Assembly (NCBI GenBank): GCA_031286205.1
Contig: JAITUR010000091.1
Location: forward strand, 35,888 to 99,887
DNA from: Treponema sp.
GTDB lineage: Bacteria; Spirochaetota; Spirochaetia; Treponematales; Breznakiellaceae
Reading direction: 5' to 3'
DNA: 64,000 bases
The first letter of the stretch is position 1; each line of letters begins with the position of its first letter. The notes beneath the pieces are model-generated. The model was not told where the DNA came from, searched no databases, and was given only the letters and a program-made list of their open reading frames with translations. This document shows positions 57,720-64,000 of the stretch, piece after piece. The position numbers and the translations under genes were made by a program.

Positions 57720-59769
57720 TTTTACCTCTTAGCTGTACCATATTCCAGATATCATGTCTTTTTAACGGAATATTCTTAAAGGCATGATCCATAGCCTGGC
57801 TTACTGCCTGTAAAAATGCCGACGGTATGCAGGTAAAAGGAAGTTCGCCAATTCCCTTTGGGTCGGATTTTTCTTTCTTCAAAAATTCTATATGTATTGG
57901 CGGAATTTCTACAGAGCTTGGAATGGAAAAATTATCATATTGATTTTTTGGCAAAGCTCCGTTTATGTATTCGATGTATTCGGTAAATGCCCAGCCAAGC
58001 GCCTGAACAGCTCCGCGAATAAGGCTGCGTCTTGCGCGGTTTTTGGAAACAATTTTGCCTCCGTCTACGCTAAGCCATACACCGCGGACTTTTGGGATAC
58101 ATTCGACAAGATCGATACTTACCTCTACAACCGCGCACGCGCAGCCGGGTTTGGAAAAACAGGAATAATCAATACCCTTGTTTGCCGGTTTGGAAGAACG
58201 GCGTACGGTAATAGGCAGGGGAGAGCGGAACCTTTGTTTACGAATGGCGGCACAGCACTTTTCTACCAGTTTTGTAATTAAGGTGATATTTCTGGATGAA
58301 CAAGAAGGTCCGCAATCCGGTGAATTATCTGTTATTATTTTTACCATGCCCGGTTCTATAGAAATATTCTGCAGGGCTATTTTTTCCCATATCTTGCTGT
58401 AATCTTCCGTGCTTGCAATACTGGTTTTAATTTCCAGCTTGCTTTCTTTGGTTAGGGTAACTTCGACTGTATGTGTATGTGTTTCGTTGTACAATAAACC
58501 ATTACCCTGAAAACCGATAGACATTCCAATCCCGCGCGGCATTTCTCCAGCATCGGGGAGCGAGCCTTTATGGGTTTGCCTTAAAAGTTCGTAAGCCGAC
58601 CACTTGCGGTAGTAGTCGCTCATTTTTGCCGCGTTATCGAACAATATATCGGTAAAGCCGCCGGGAAGAATATCTGTCGGTGTGGCGTTTTCCTGCCGCC
58701 ATAAAGCAGGATCAAGGGAGAGTGTGTCCGCAATTAATGATACATGGCGTTCTACGGCAAAAGCTCCCTGCGAAAGACCAAAACCGCTAAAAGGCCCCTG
58801 AGGCGGCAGATTTGTGCAAAATGCCCTTGCAGTCAGTTTTAAATTATCGATTTTATAGAATCCGCTGCTTCCAATACAGATTTGATCCAAAATTTCATTG
58901 CCGTTAACCTCGAAAGCGCCAAGGTTAACAGAAATATCCACCTTTGCGGCGGTTATTTTGCCGTTTTTATCGACAACCGAAGCAATATCGATACTGGAGC
59001 CGCATCTTTTTGGAGAAAAGAAAAAGTCCTCTTTACGGTTCAGGATTAGCCGTACGGGTTGTTTTGTAATAAAAGTGCAAAGGGCGGCATGGCAGGCAAT
59101 AAAAGAGGGATACCATAATTTACCGTCCATGTGCAAAAAAAGGGCAGTCTGCTCGACATTGATATTTTCTTCGTCCATTGACAATACCCCTGCTATTGCG
59201 CGTTTTACATGATACGGCCATTGGGTAGAAGTTTTTACCGTAAGAGAAGCAGTACCGGATTTCCTTTTCTTTGATATTTTATTGTTCTTGGTATCACTAA
59301 ACCAGGTAATTGCCCCTGCGGGCTCGGCATACCAGTGATCCTGAATACCGGTACTGTAGCTGCTTGTTATAATTAAATCGTCTCTTTCAAAGGCTTTTTC
59401 TACATTTCCAATATTATGCTCTCTTTTAAGTTCCGAGTATGATTTTTTGGGGTTAAAGACGGGCTGTTCTTCGTCTACAATAACAATACATTTAGCGGCA
59501 AAGTATTCCAGCTTTATTTTGTCGGGACCTGTTATCAGGGCGACAGGTTCTCCAATGTAGGAAAGTTGGGTGTCCGCAAGAATGGGCATCTTTGTTTTAT
59601 AAAATTTGTTTACGCCGGGAATATTTTTTGCCGTAATAAATGTGTAATCTTCCGGCATTCTGGGAACTTGAATCATCTTTATATAACCCCTGGCTATTGG
59701 AGACCGAATGGTTATGGCATACAGTAATTGAGGGGGATATATATCTTCGAGGTAGAGGTTTCGCTCCAT
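57709..59769 (-). CDS. xanthine-dehydrogenase-type molybdopterin subunit
   Basis: 686 residues, shorter than most XdhA proteins (about 750). Two aldehyde-oxidase/XDH domains are visible: the N-terminal half with SYIGEPVALITGPD, and the cofactor half with PFSGFGLSQGAFAVER and a C-terminal DPKGIGELPFTCIPS whose glutamate fits the catalytic GxGE. The GQG loop that contacts the cofactor was not found where expected. Promoter elements TTGATT and TAAATT lie upstream on 59812-59784. Substrate not predictable. Confidence 0.85.
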   Translation of the reverse strand: MERNLYLEDIYPPQLLYAITIRSPIARGYIKMIQVPRMPEDYTFITAKNIPGVNKFYKTKMPILADTQLSYIGEPVALITGPDKIKLEYFAAKCIVIVDEEQPVFNPKKSYSELKREHNIGNVEKAFERDDLIITSSYSTGIQDHWYAEPAGAITWFSDTKNNKISKKRKSGTASLTVKTSTQWPYHVKRAIAGVLSMDEENINVEQTALFLHMDGKLWYPSFIACHAALCTFITKQPVRLILNRKEDFFFSPKRCGSSIDIASVVDKNGKITAAKVDISVNLGAFEVNGNEILDQICIGSSGFYKIDNLKLTARAFCTNLPPQGPFSGFGLSQGAFAVERHVSLIADTLSLDPALWRQENATPTDILPGGFTDILFDNAAKMSDYYRKWSAYELLRQTHKGSLPDAGEMPRGIGMSIGFQGNGLLYNETHTHTVEVTLTKESKLEIKTSIASTEDYSKIWEKIALQNISIEPGMVKIITDNSPDCGPSCSSRNITLITKLVEKCCAAIRKQRFRSPLPITVRRSSKPANKGIDYSCFSKPGCACAVVEVSIDLVECIPKVRGVWLSVDGGKIVSKNRARRSLIRGAVQALGWAFTEYIEYINGALPKNQYDNFSIPSSVEIPPIHIEFLKKEKSDPKGIGELPFTCIPSAFLQAVSQAMDHAFKNIPLKRHDIWNMVQLRGKNDN

Positions 59770-59777
59770 ATTTTCTC

Positions 59778-59812
59778 TTGTTAAATTTACAGAAATATCA
59801 TAAAATAATCAA
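59778..59812. promoter_or_regulatory. overlapping divergent promoters (molybdenum hydroxylase and NusG paralogue)
   Basis: Plus strand: TTGTTA (59778-59783), 17 bases, TAAAAT (59801-59806), serving the NusG-like gene. Minus strand: TTGATT (59812-59807), 17 bases, TAAATT (59789-59784), serving the molybdopterin subunit. The two promoters overlap almost completely and would exclude each other. Confidence 0.55.
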
Positions 59813-59828
59813 TTAGAGGGGAATTGTA

Positions 59829-60362
59829 TTGAAATTTTACGCTATTCAGGTTAAATCCAAAGCAGAAGATAAATATATATCATTGTTATCTAGAAAAAAT
59901 CCCGATCTAAAATTGCCTGTTTATTTTCCTCAAAGACGGATTGATACTCGCAAAAAAGGTAAAATTACCCAAACAAATATGGCTGTTTTCCCCGGTTATG
60001 TATTTATAGAGGCTGAAAAAACGGAAGATATTTACGAAAATCAACAGGCTTTTAGAACTACTCCGGGTTTTTATCGATTTTTAAAATCCAACAAAGATAT
60101 TACTCCGCTGTCAAACAGGGATTTAGAGCTTGTTTTACATTTTATAAAGAACTTTGGCCCTGTTGCGGGAAGATCAAGGGTTTACTTTAATGAAAATTCC
60201 CGTATAGTTGTAGTTGACGGGCCATTATTGGGGCTGGAAGGAAGAATTATCAAGGTCGATAAAAGAAAAGGCAGGGCAAAAATAAAGCTTGATATTTATC
60301 AGGATTCCTTTGCAATAGACCTTTCTTTCGAAGTTATTGGTTCTTTAGAGGGGATAGCGTAA
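59829..60362 (+). CDS. NusG-paralogue antiterminator (RfaH/UpxY/LoaP-like)
   Basis: 177 residues from a TTG preceded by AGAGGGG. The N-terminal NGN domain starts FYAIQVKSKAEDKYISLL and has FPGYVFIEAEKTEDIYENQQAFRTTPGFYRFL; the C-terminal KOW segment is RIVVVDGPLLGLEGRIIKVDKRKGRAKIKL. Specialised NusG proteins placed at the start of polysaccharide genes let polymerase read through long operons. It abuts the WbpM-like gene (TAA directly followed by ATG) and could control that gene or the large minus-strand locus. Confidence 0.88.
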   Translation: MKFYAIQVKSKAEDKYISLLSRKNPDLKLPVYFPQRRIDTRKKGKITQTNMAVFPGYVFIEAEKTEDIYENQQAFRTTPGFYRFLKSNKDITPLSNRDLELVLHFIKNFGPVAGRSRVYFNENSRIVVVDGPLLGLEGRIIKVDKRKGRAKIKLDIYQDSFAIDLSFEVIGSLEGIA

Positions 60363-61799
60363 ATGGAAAAAACAAAACGGCTGTATATTGTCGGCGCGGG
60401 TTTTGCCGGCCGTGCCCTTGCAAACGAAATTACCATAAAAAAAATCTTTGGCCAGGTTGTAGCTTTTTTAGATGATGATCCGGAAAAAATCGGCAAAAAA
60501 GTTTACGGTATTCCGGTACTTGGTCCCATAAAAGATGTGGCAGACCTTTTGCGCACAAACCCCGCGGACGAAGCTATAATTGCCATACCAAGCGCCACAA
60601 GGGAATATCTTGTAGAAATTTATAATCTTCTAAAAAAATTAAACTTTAAAAAAATACGAATTCTTCCGGCAATTTCCCAGATAATCGAGGGAGAAGCGCA
60701 TCTTATCCAGACCCGTTCAATCGACTTGCAGGACTTTCTTGGCAGGGATCCAATTGCTATCAAACTTAAACAAAGTCTTTCTTATGTCCGCGGAAAGCGT
60801 GTTTTGGTAACAGGCGCGGGCGGTTCCATAGGAAGCGAACTTTGCCGCCAGCTCCTTTCCGGAGGGGTTGCGCGATTATACCTGCTTGGTCACGGGGAAA
60901 ATTCAATTTATCAGATTGACAGAGAGTTAAGGCTTTTACAGGAAGAAGGTGTCGGAGAAAAGGCAAATATTGTCCCGGTTATTGGAGATTTAAAAGACGA
61001 AAAATATATTGATTTTTTATTAAAAAATTTAAAGGCAGATGCAATCTTTCATGCTGCGGCATATAAACATGTCCCCATGATGGAAGAAAACCCCGTAGCG
61101 GTTATAGAAAATAATGTGCTTGGTACTTTGAATATTATTAATTCGTCCATTAAACACGGAGTAAAAAGATTTGTGCATATTTCCACGGACAAGGCAGTAC
61201 AGCCGGTTTCTGTTTACGGTATATCCAAATATATTTGCGAAGAGATGGTTCTAAAACAGGGGCAGGGGACAAATTTTATGGTAGTCCGCTTTGGCAATGT
61301 GCTTGGATCGCGCGGTTCGATAGTGCCGCTTTTTCAGCAGCAAATAGAAAAGGGCGGCCCTGTTACAATTACACACCCCGATGCCCGCCGTTATTTTATG
61401 ACAATAAGCGAGGCTTGTTCGCTGGTTCTAAAGGTTGGCGGAATAGGGGAGAATGGCAGCTTGTACCTTCTGGATATGGGCGAACCTGTACGAATTGTAG
61501 ACCTTGCCGAACAGCTAATCCGTTTTCATGGATACGAGCCGGAAACCGATATAAAAATCGAGTACATAGGGCTTCGCCCCGGGGAACGCCTGGACGAAGC
61601 ATTATTTGCCCCGGACGAAGAACCGCGTCAAACTGAATTTCCAAGAATTTTACAGGTTTCCAGAAAATCTAAAGACAGTATAGATACAGATAAGCTGATA
61701 GAGGCTCTAAAACCAATATGTTGTTTCGATCCCGCCCACCCTAAAATTTACAGAAATGCGGAAAAACTAAGAGAAATAATAAATAAATTTTCGTGTTAA
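60363..61799 (+). CDS. soluble WbpM/CapD-like nucleotide-sugar dehydratase
   Basis: 478 residues with two Rossmann domains: a CoA-binding-type domain (LYIVGAGFAGRALANEI) and the extended-SDR catalytic domain starting RGKRVLVTGAGGSIGSELCRQLL (about 143). HAAAYKHVPMMEENP, HISTDKAVQPVSVYGISK and RFGNVLGSRGSIVPLF follow. Family members such as PglF or WbpM have four N-terminal helices (about 620 residues); they are absent here, so the enzyme is predicted cytoplasmic. It would make a 4-keto-6-deoxy UDP-HexNAc for the glycan. Confidence 0.92.
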   Translation: MEKTKRLYIVGAGFAGRALANEITIKKIFGQVVAFLDDDPEKIGKKVYGIPVLGPIKDVADLLRTNPADEAIIAIPSATREYLVEIYNLLKKLNFKKIRILPAISQIIEGEAHLIQTRSIDLQDFLGRDPIAIKLKQSLSYVRGKRVLVTGAGGSIGSELCRQLLSGGVARLYLLGHGENSIYQIDRELRLLQEEGVGEKANIVPVIGDLKDEKYIDFLLKNLKADAIFHAAAYKHVPMMEENPVAVIENNVLGTLNIINSSIKHGVKRFVHISTDKAVQPVSVYGISKYICEEMVLKQGQGTNFMVVRFGNVLGSRGSIVPLFQQQIEKGGPVTITHPDARRYFMTISEACSLVLKVGGIGENGSLYLLDMGEPVRIVDLAEQLIRFHGYEPETDIKIEYIGLRPGERLDEALFAPDEEPRQTEFPRILQVSRKSKDSIDTDKLIEALKPICCFDPAHPKIYRNAEKLREIINKFSC

Positions 61800-61842
61800 T
61801 TCGTTCAATTGAAAAGCCGATATTTACAATAGAGGTCTTTAA

Positions 61843-62322
61843 ATGAAGAAATTGGCAATAGCCGGCTTGTTGGCGGCTTTTATTTCTGTATCCGCGTACG
61901 CAAATCTTATTTCGTTTTACATTGTAGAAACGGGGCTGCCTTTGGAAGGAGAAAGAAACCGTTCTTCGATGTTATGGGAAAACGCTTTCCTGGATGTTTT
62001 TTTCGATGCCGGCTTTATTGTTACAAATTACCCAATGATGCGATTACCCGAAAAACCAAGATCGAACATAATAGAAGCGGCAGGTTTTGATATTAGAGAG
62101 GCAAGAGAAGCCGGAGTGGATTACATTCTTATTGCGCATCTGGATTATTCAGATCCTGCAAACGCCCCCGATAATATTTCTTTTTATGTTTTTAAAGTTA
62201 ATAATCATTTGGTAGTTTACGAAAAGCAAATTACAGGCCGCAATTTCAGGCAGGAAAGAGACGCAATAGAAGAGCTTAGAAAAATAGTAAGGGAACTTGT
62301 TCCGGTTATTTCCAGTATTTAA
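61843..62322 (+). CDS. small exported protein of unknown function (159 aa)
   Basis: Signal peptide KKLAIAGLLAAFISVSAYA, then a compact alpha/beta domain including DIREAREAGVDYILIAHLDYSD. A GAGG ribosome site precedes the ATG. No motif was recognised. It is 14 bases ahead of the SPOR-domain gene and probably co-transcribed with it. Confidence 0.7.
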   Translation: MKKLAIAGLLAAFISVSAYANLISFYIVETGLPLEGERNRSSMLWENAFLDVFFDAGFIVTNYPMMRLPEKPRSNIIEAAGFDIREAREAGVDYILIAHLDYSDPANAPDNISFYVFKVNNHLVVYEKQITGRNFRQERDAIEELRKIVRELVPVISSI

Positions 62323-62336
62323 TACAAGGGGTTAAA

Positions 62337-63761
62337 ATGAAAAACAAATTTTTTACAGTATCGATGCTGCTCCTTGCAGTGTTTGTTTTTTTAAGCGCAT
62401 CTCCGTGGGAAGGCGCTGCGGCAACTGCTCCGGAAGGCGAATTGCCCGCGACAGGTATGTTTGTTGCAACAAATTCTTTTCCAATTAACACGGTTGTTGA
62501 TATTACAAATATAGAAACAAATAGAAGTACGCGGGTTATTGTTGCCAAGGGTTTGGATTCTCCCGGTCTTTTGGCTGTTGTTTCCCGCGATGCCGCGGAA
62601 TTAATCGGAATGAGGCCGGGATCTATAAGCAGGGTTAGAATGGTTCAGCCCGGCGATCCTATTGCATACCTTCGTTTTATAGAAGGACAGGCAAGAGGTA
62701 TTCCCGGTTACGATTCCGGCAATGTTCTTACGGAACATTACAGCGACGATACCTACGAGCCGCCTTTATCCGAATCAACACAAGTTGCCGCGGTTCCTCC
62801 CGCAGCTCCTTCTACAGTTCCTCCTATAACAAGCGGAGTTACCGGGCCAAGTTATTTATTGGAACCTGAATGGCAAGACAGAACAGATAGAATTGTTTAT
62901 GTCGGAGAAGAAACTACAGCAGCCGAAACAGTGCAAACAGAACCTGAAACAGAAAAAGAACCTGAATATATCGTAGAAGAAATTTATAATGATTATGAAG
63001 AATACGAAGAAAAACCCGAATATATTGCGGAAGAAGTGTACGAAGAAGAAGAAGATTGGAACTATATAGCGGAAGAAAAATACGATGATTACGAAGATGA
63101 ATGGAATTATTTAGAGGAAGAACCTGAATATATAGTCGAAGAGCTTGAAGAGCTGGAAGTAATCGAAGAAGAGCCCGAATATATTGTAGAAGAATTCGAG
63201 GAATTAGAGATATTCGAAGAACCGGAATACATTGTGGAAGAAATCGAGGAGTTGGAAGCAATCGAAGAAGAACCTGAATATATAGTCGAAGAGCTGGAGG
63301 AATTAGAAGCAATCGAAGAAGAGCCTGAATATCTTGCAGAAGTAATCGAGGAAGTTCAGGAAGAAGAGGTCATTGAATACACATTGGTTCCGGCAGACGA
63401 CAGGCCGCCTGATTATTTTTACGGCATGGATCCCAACGATATAATTCCGGGAATTGCAACAGAAACAACAACACCGGAGCCAACTCATATTATCCCTATG
63501 CATTCTGATTTTTCCGTTCCCAGGGTAAGCCAGCTTGACAGGGGATGGTATTATGTACAAATTGCCGCCTTGGATTCCCCTGAATCTGTACAGAATACTC
63601 TTAACCAGATAGATCTAGCATACAAACCTCTTGTGTACAGCAACGGAGACAGATATTATCGTATATTACTTGGTCCATTAAACCAGGGCGAAAGCGCCGC
63701 CGTCCTTGCCCGTTTTAGAAGCATTGGATATAAAGACGCCTTTGTCCGGCATGAAAGGTGA
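62337..63761 (+). CDS. exported SPOR-domain protein with acidic repeats (RlpA-like N-terminus)
   Basis: 474 residues: signal peptide (KFFTVSMLLLAVFVFLSASPW), a double-psi-barrel-like domain similar to RlpA (about 37-100, FVATNSFPINTVVDITNIETN), and a proline-rich stretch. A long Glu-rich region of EPEYIVEE-type repeats follows (about 205-345), and a C-terminal SPOR domain (GWYYVQIAALDSPESVQNTL to the end) that binds denuded peptidoglycan at septa. The RlpA catalytic aspartate and histidine were not located, so the barrel may be structural. Confidence 0.85.
   Translation: MKNKFFTVSMLLLAVFVFLSASPWEGAAATAPEGELPATGMFVATNSFPINTVVDITNIETNRSTRVIVAKGLDSPGLLAVVSRDAAELIGMRPGSISRVRMVQPGDPIAYLRFIEGQARGIPGYDSGNVLTEHYSDDTYEPPLSESTQVAAVPPAAPSTVPPITSGVTGPSYLLEPEWQDRTDRIVYVGEETTAAETVQTEPETEKEPEYIVEEIYNDYEEYEEKPEYIAEEVYEEEEDWNYIAEEKYDDYEDEWNYLEEEPEYIVEELEELEVIEEEPEYIVEEFEELEIFEEPEYIVEEIEELEAIEEEPEYIVEELEELEAIEEEPEYLAEVIEEVQEEEVIEYTLVPADDRPPDYFYGMDPNDIIPGIATETTTPEPTHIIPMHSDFSVPRVSQLDRGWYYVQIAALDSPESVQNTLNQIDLAYKPLVYSNGDRYYRILLGPLNQGESAAVLARFRSIGYKDAFVRHER
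63114..63350 (+). repeat. tandem Glu-rich coding repeats
   Basis: About five copies of a 16-17-codon unit of the form EEPEYIVEE-x-EELE-x-xE, some nearly identical in DNA, inside the SPOR-domain gene. The encoded stretch is strongly acidic with regularly spaced tyrosines. Copy number could change by recombination. Confidence 0.8.
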
Positions 63762-64000
63762 TTTCTACTCCCCGCTTTGAAATGAAAAAGTCCCTATATC
63801 CCCAAAAGATTACTGCTAATTTTTCTGCAAAAAAGCGGTTTATTTGCAATATTTTAAGTGTTTTGGTATTTTAACATTTTTAATTGCTCTTTGCTGGAAT
63901 TAATTACTAAAATTATGTTGATAATATTTAACCATGACAATATATTAAACATAAATGGAAACCCGGCAGGTTTTCTGAAAAATTAATTAAGAATATATTA
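63762..64000 (+). promoter_or_regulatory. AT-rich end segment with a probable promoter
   Basis: No gene is visible. TTGATA (63918-63923), a 17-base spacer and TATATT (63941-63946) form a good sigma-70 promoter pointing out of the window. A weak hairpin, TGCAAA...TTTGCA around 63821-63850, may end the SPOR-gene transcript. Confidence 0.4.

Noticed and set aside
62914..63312. Minus-strand leucine-rich 132-codon frame
   Set aside because: It is the complement of the Glu-rich repeats (GAA/GAG give TTC/CTC) and therefore an artefact of repeat composition.

Overview
The window looks like a low-GC Spirochaetota chromosome, most likely Treponema or a close relative. The reasons are the phosphonate operon of Treponema type, QueH/TtcA-type tRNA genes, Wzi-like and Omp85-like outer-membrane proteins, and a SPOR-domain protein with long acidic repeats. 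The assignment is by recognition only. Most of the window is one very large surface-glycan locus on the minus strand, bordered by housekeeping genes.

Layout. (1) 1-10710, minus strand: a near-continuous overlapping gene chain of uracil-DNA glycosylase, priA, queH and a ttcA-like gene, then the aminoethylphosphonate (AEP) pathway (phosphonopyruvate decarboxylase, AEP transaminase, PEP mutase with a cytidylyltransferase-like N-terminus, a PntC-like nucleotidyltransferase), a TagB/TagF-like CDP-alcohol phosphotransferase and a PEP-synthase-like ATP-grasp protein cut by the window edge. (2) 10781-11542: nrdR with an NrdR-box palindrome, a structured intergenic RNA region with a strong terminator, and tRNA-Tyr. 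(3) 11589-21617: glycosyltransferases, an initiating sugar-phosphate transferase, two Wzi-like outer-membrane proteins and a CDP-alcohol phosphatidyltransferase-like protein lacking the fourth motif aspartate. (4) 21630-36299: three giant membrane proteins, each fusing a YidC/Oxa1-like domain to an extracytoplasmic sulfatase/LTA-synthase-like domain, with a second TagB/TagF-like protein, an odd radical-SAM-like protein, glycosyltransferases and a WbpA-type dehydrogenase. (5) 36374-48017: a recombined, decaying section with a 2-epimerase, duplicated WbpG amidotransferases, a poly-G FkbM methyltransferase interrupted by a stop codon, glycosyltransferase fragments, an MBOAT/SGNH acylation pair and toxin-antitoxin-like genes. 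(6) 48014-56254: an ABC glycan exporter, WbpD/WbpE/WbpB enzymes, a UDP-glucose dehydrogenase-like protein, an Omp85-like barrel protein and aroB. (7) 56414-59769: a three-subunit molybdenum hydroxylase. (8) 59829-63761, plus strand: a specialised NusG paralogue, a soluble WbpM/CapD-like enzyme, a small exported protein and the SPOR protein.

How it fits together. WbpA, WbpB, WbpE, WbpD and the 2-epimerase form a complete UDP-2,3-diacetamido-2,3-dideoxy-mannuronate pathway, and two WbpG-like amidotransferases could then make acetamidino groups. The initiating transferase and at least eight glycosyltransferases would build the glycan, the ABC transporter would export it, and MBOAT/SGNH and FkbM would acylate and methylate it. 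The AEP pathway, PntC, two TagB/F-like transferases and three YidC-sulfatase fusions suggest decoration with phospho-linked groups (AEP or similar). No Wzx flippase, Wzy polymerase or Wzz regulator was seen.

The most unusual feature is the trio of YidC-sulfatase fusions. All three have lost the conserved groove arginine of YidC while keeping the metal and nucleophile residues of the phosphotransferase fold. This suggests an insertase fold reused as the membrane part of a surface phosphotransferase.
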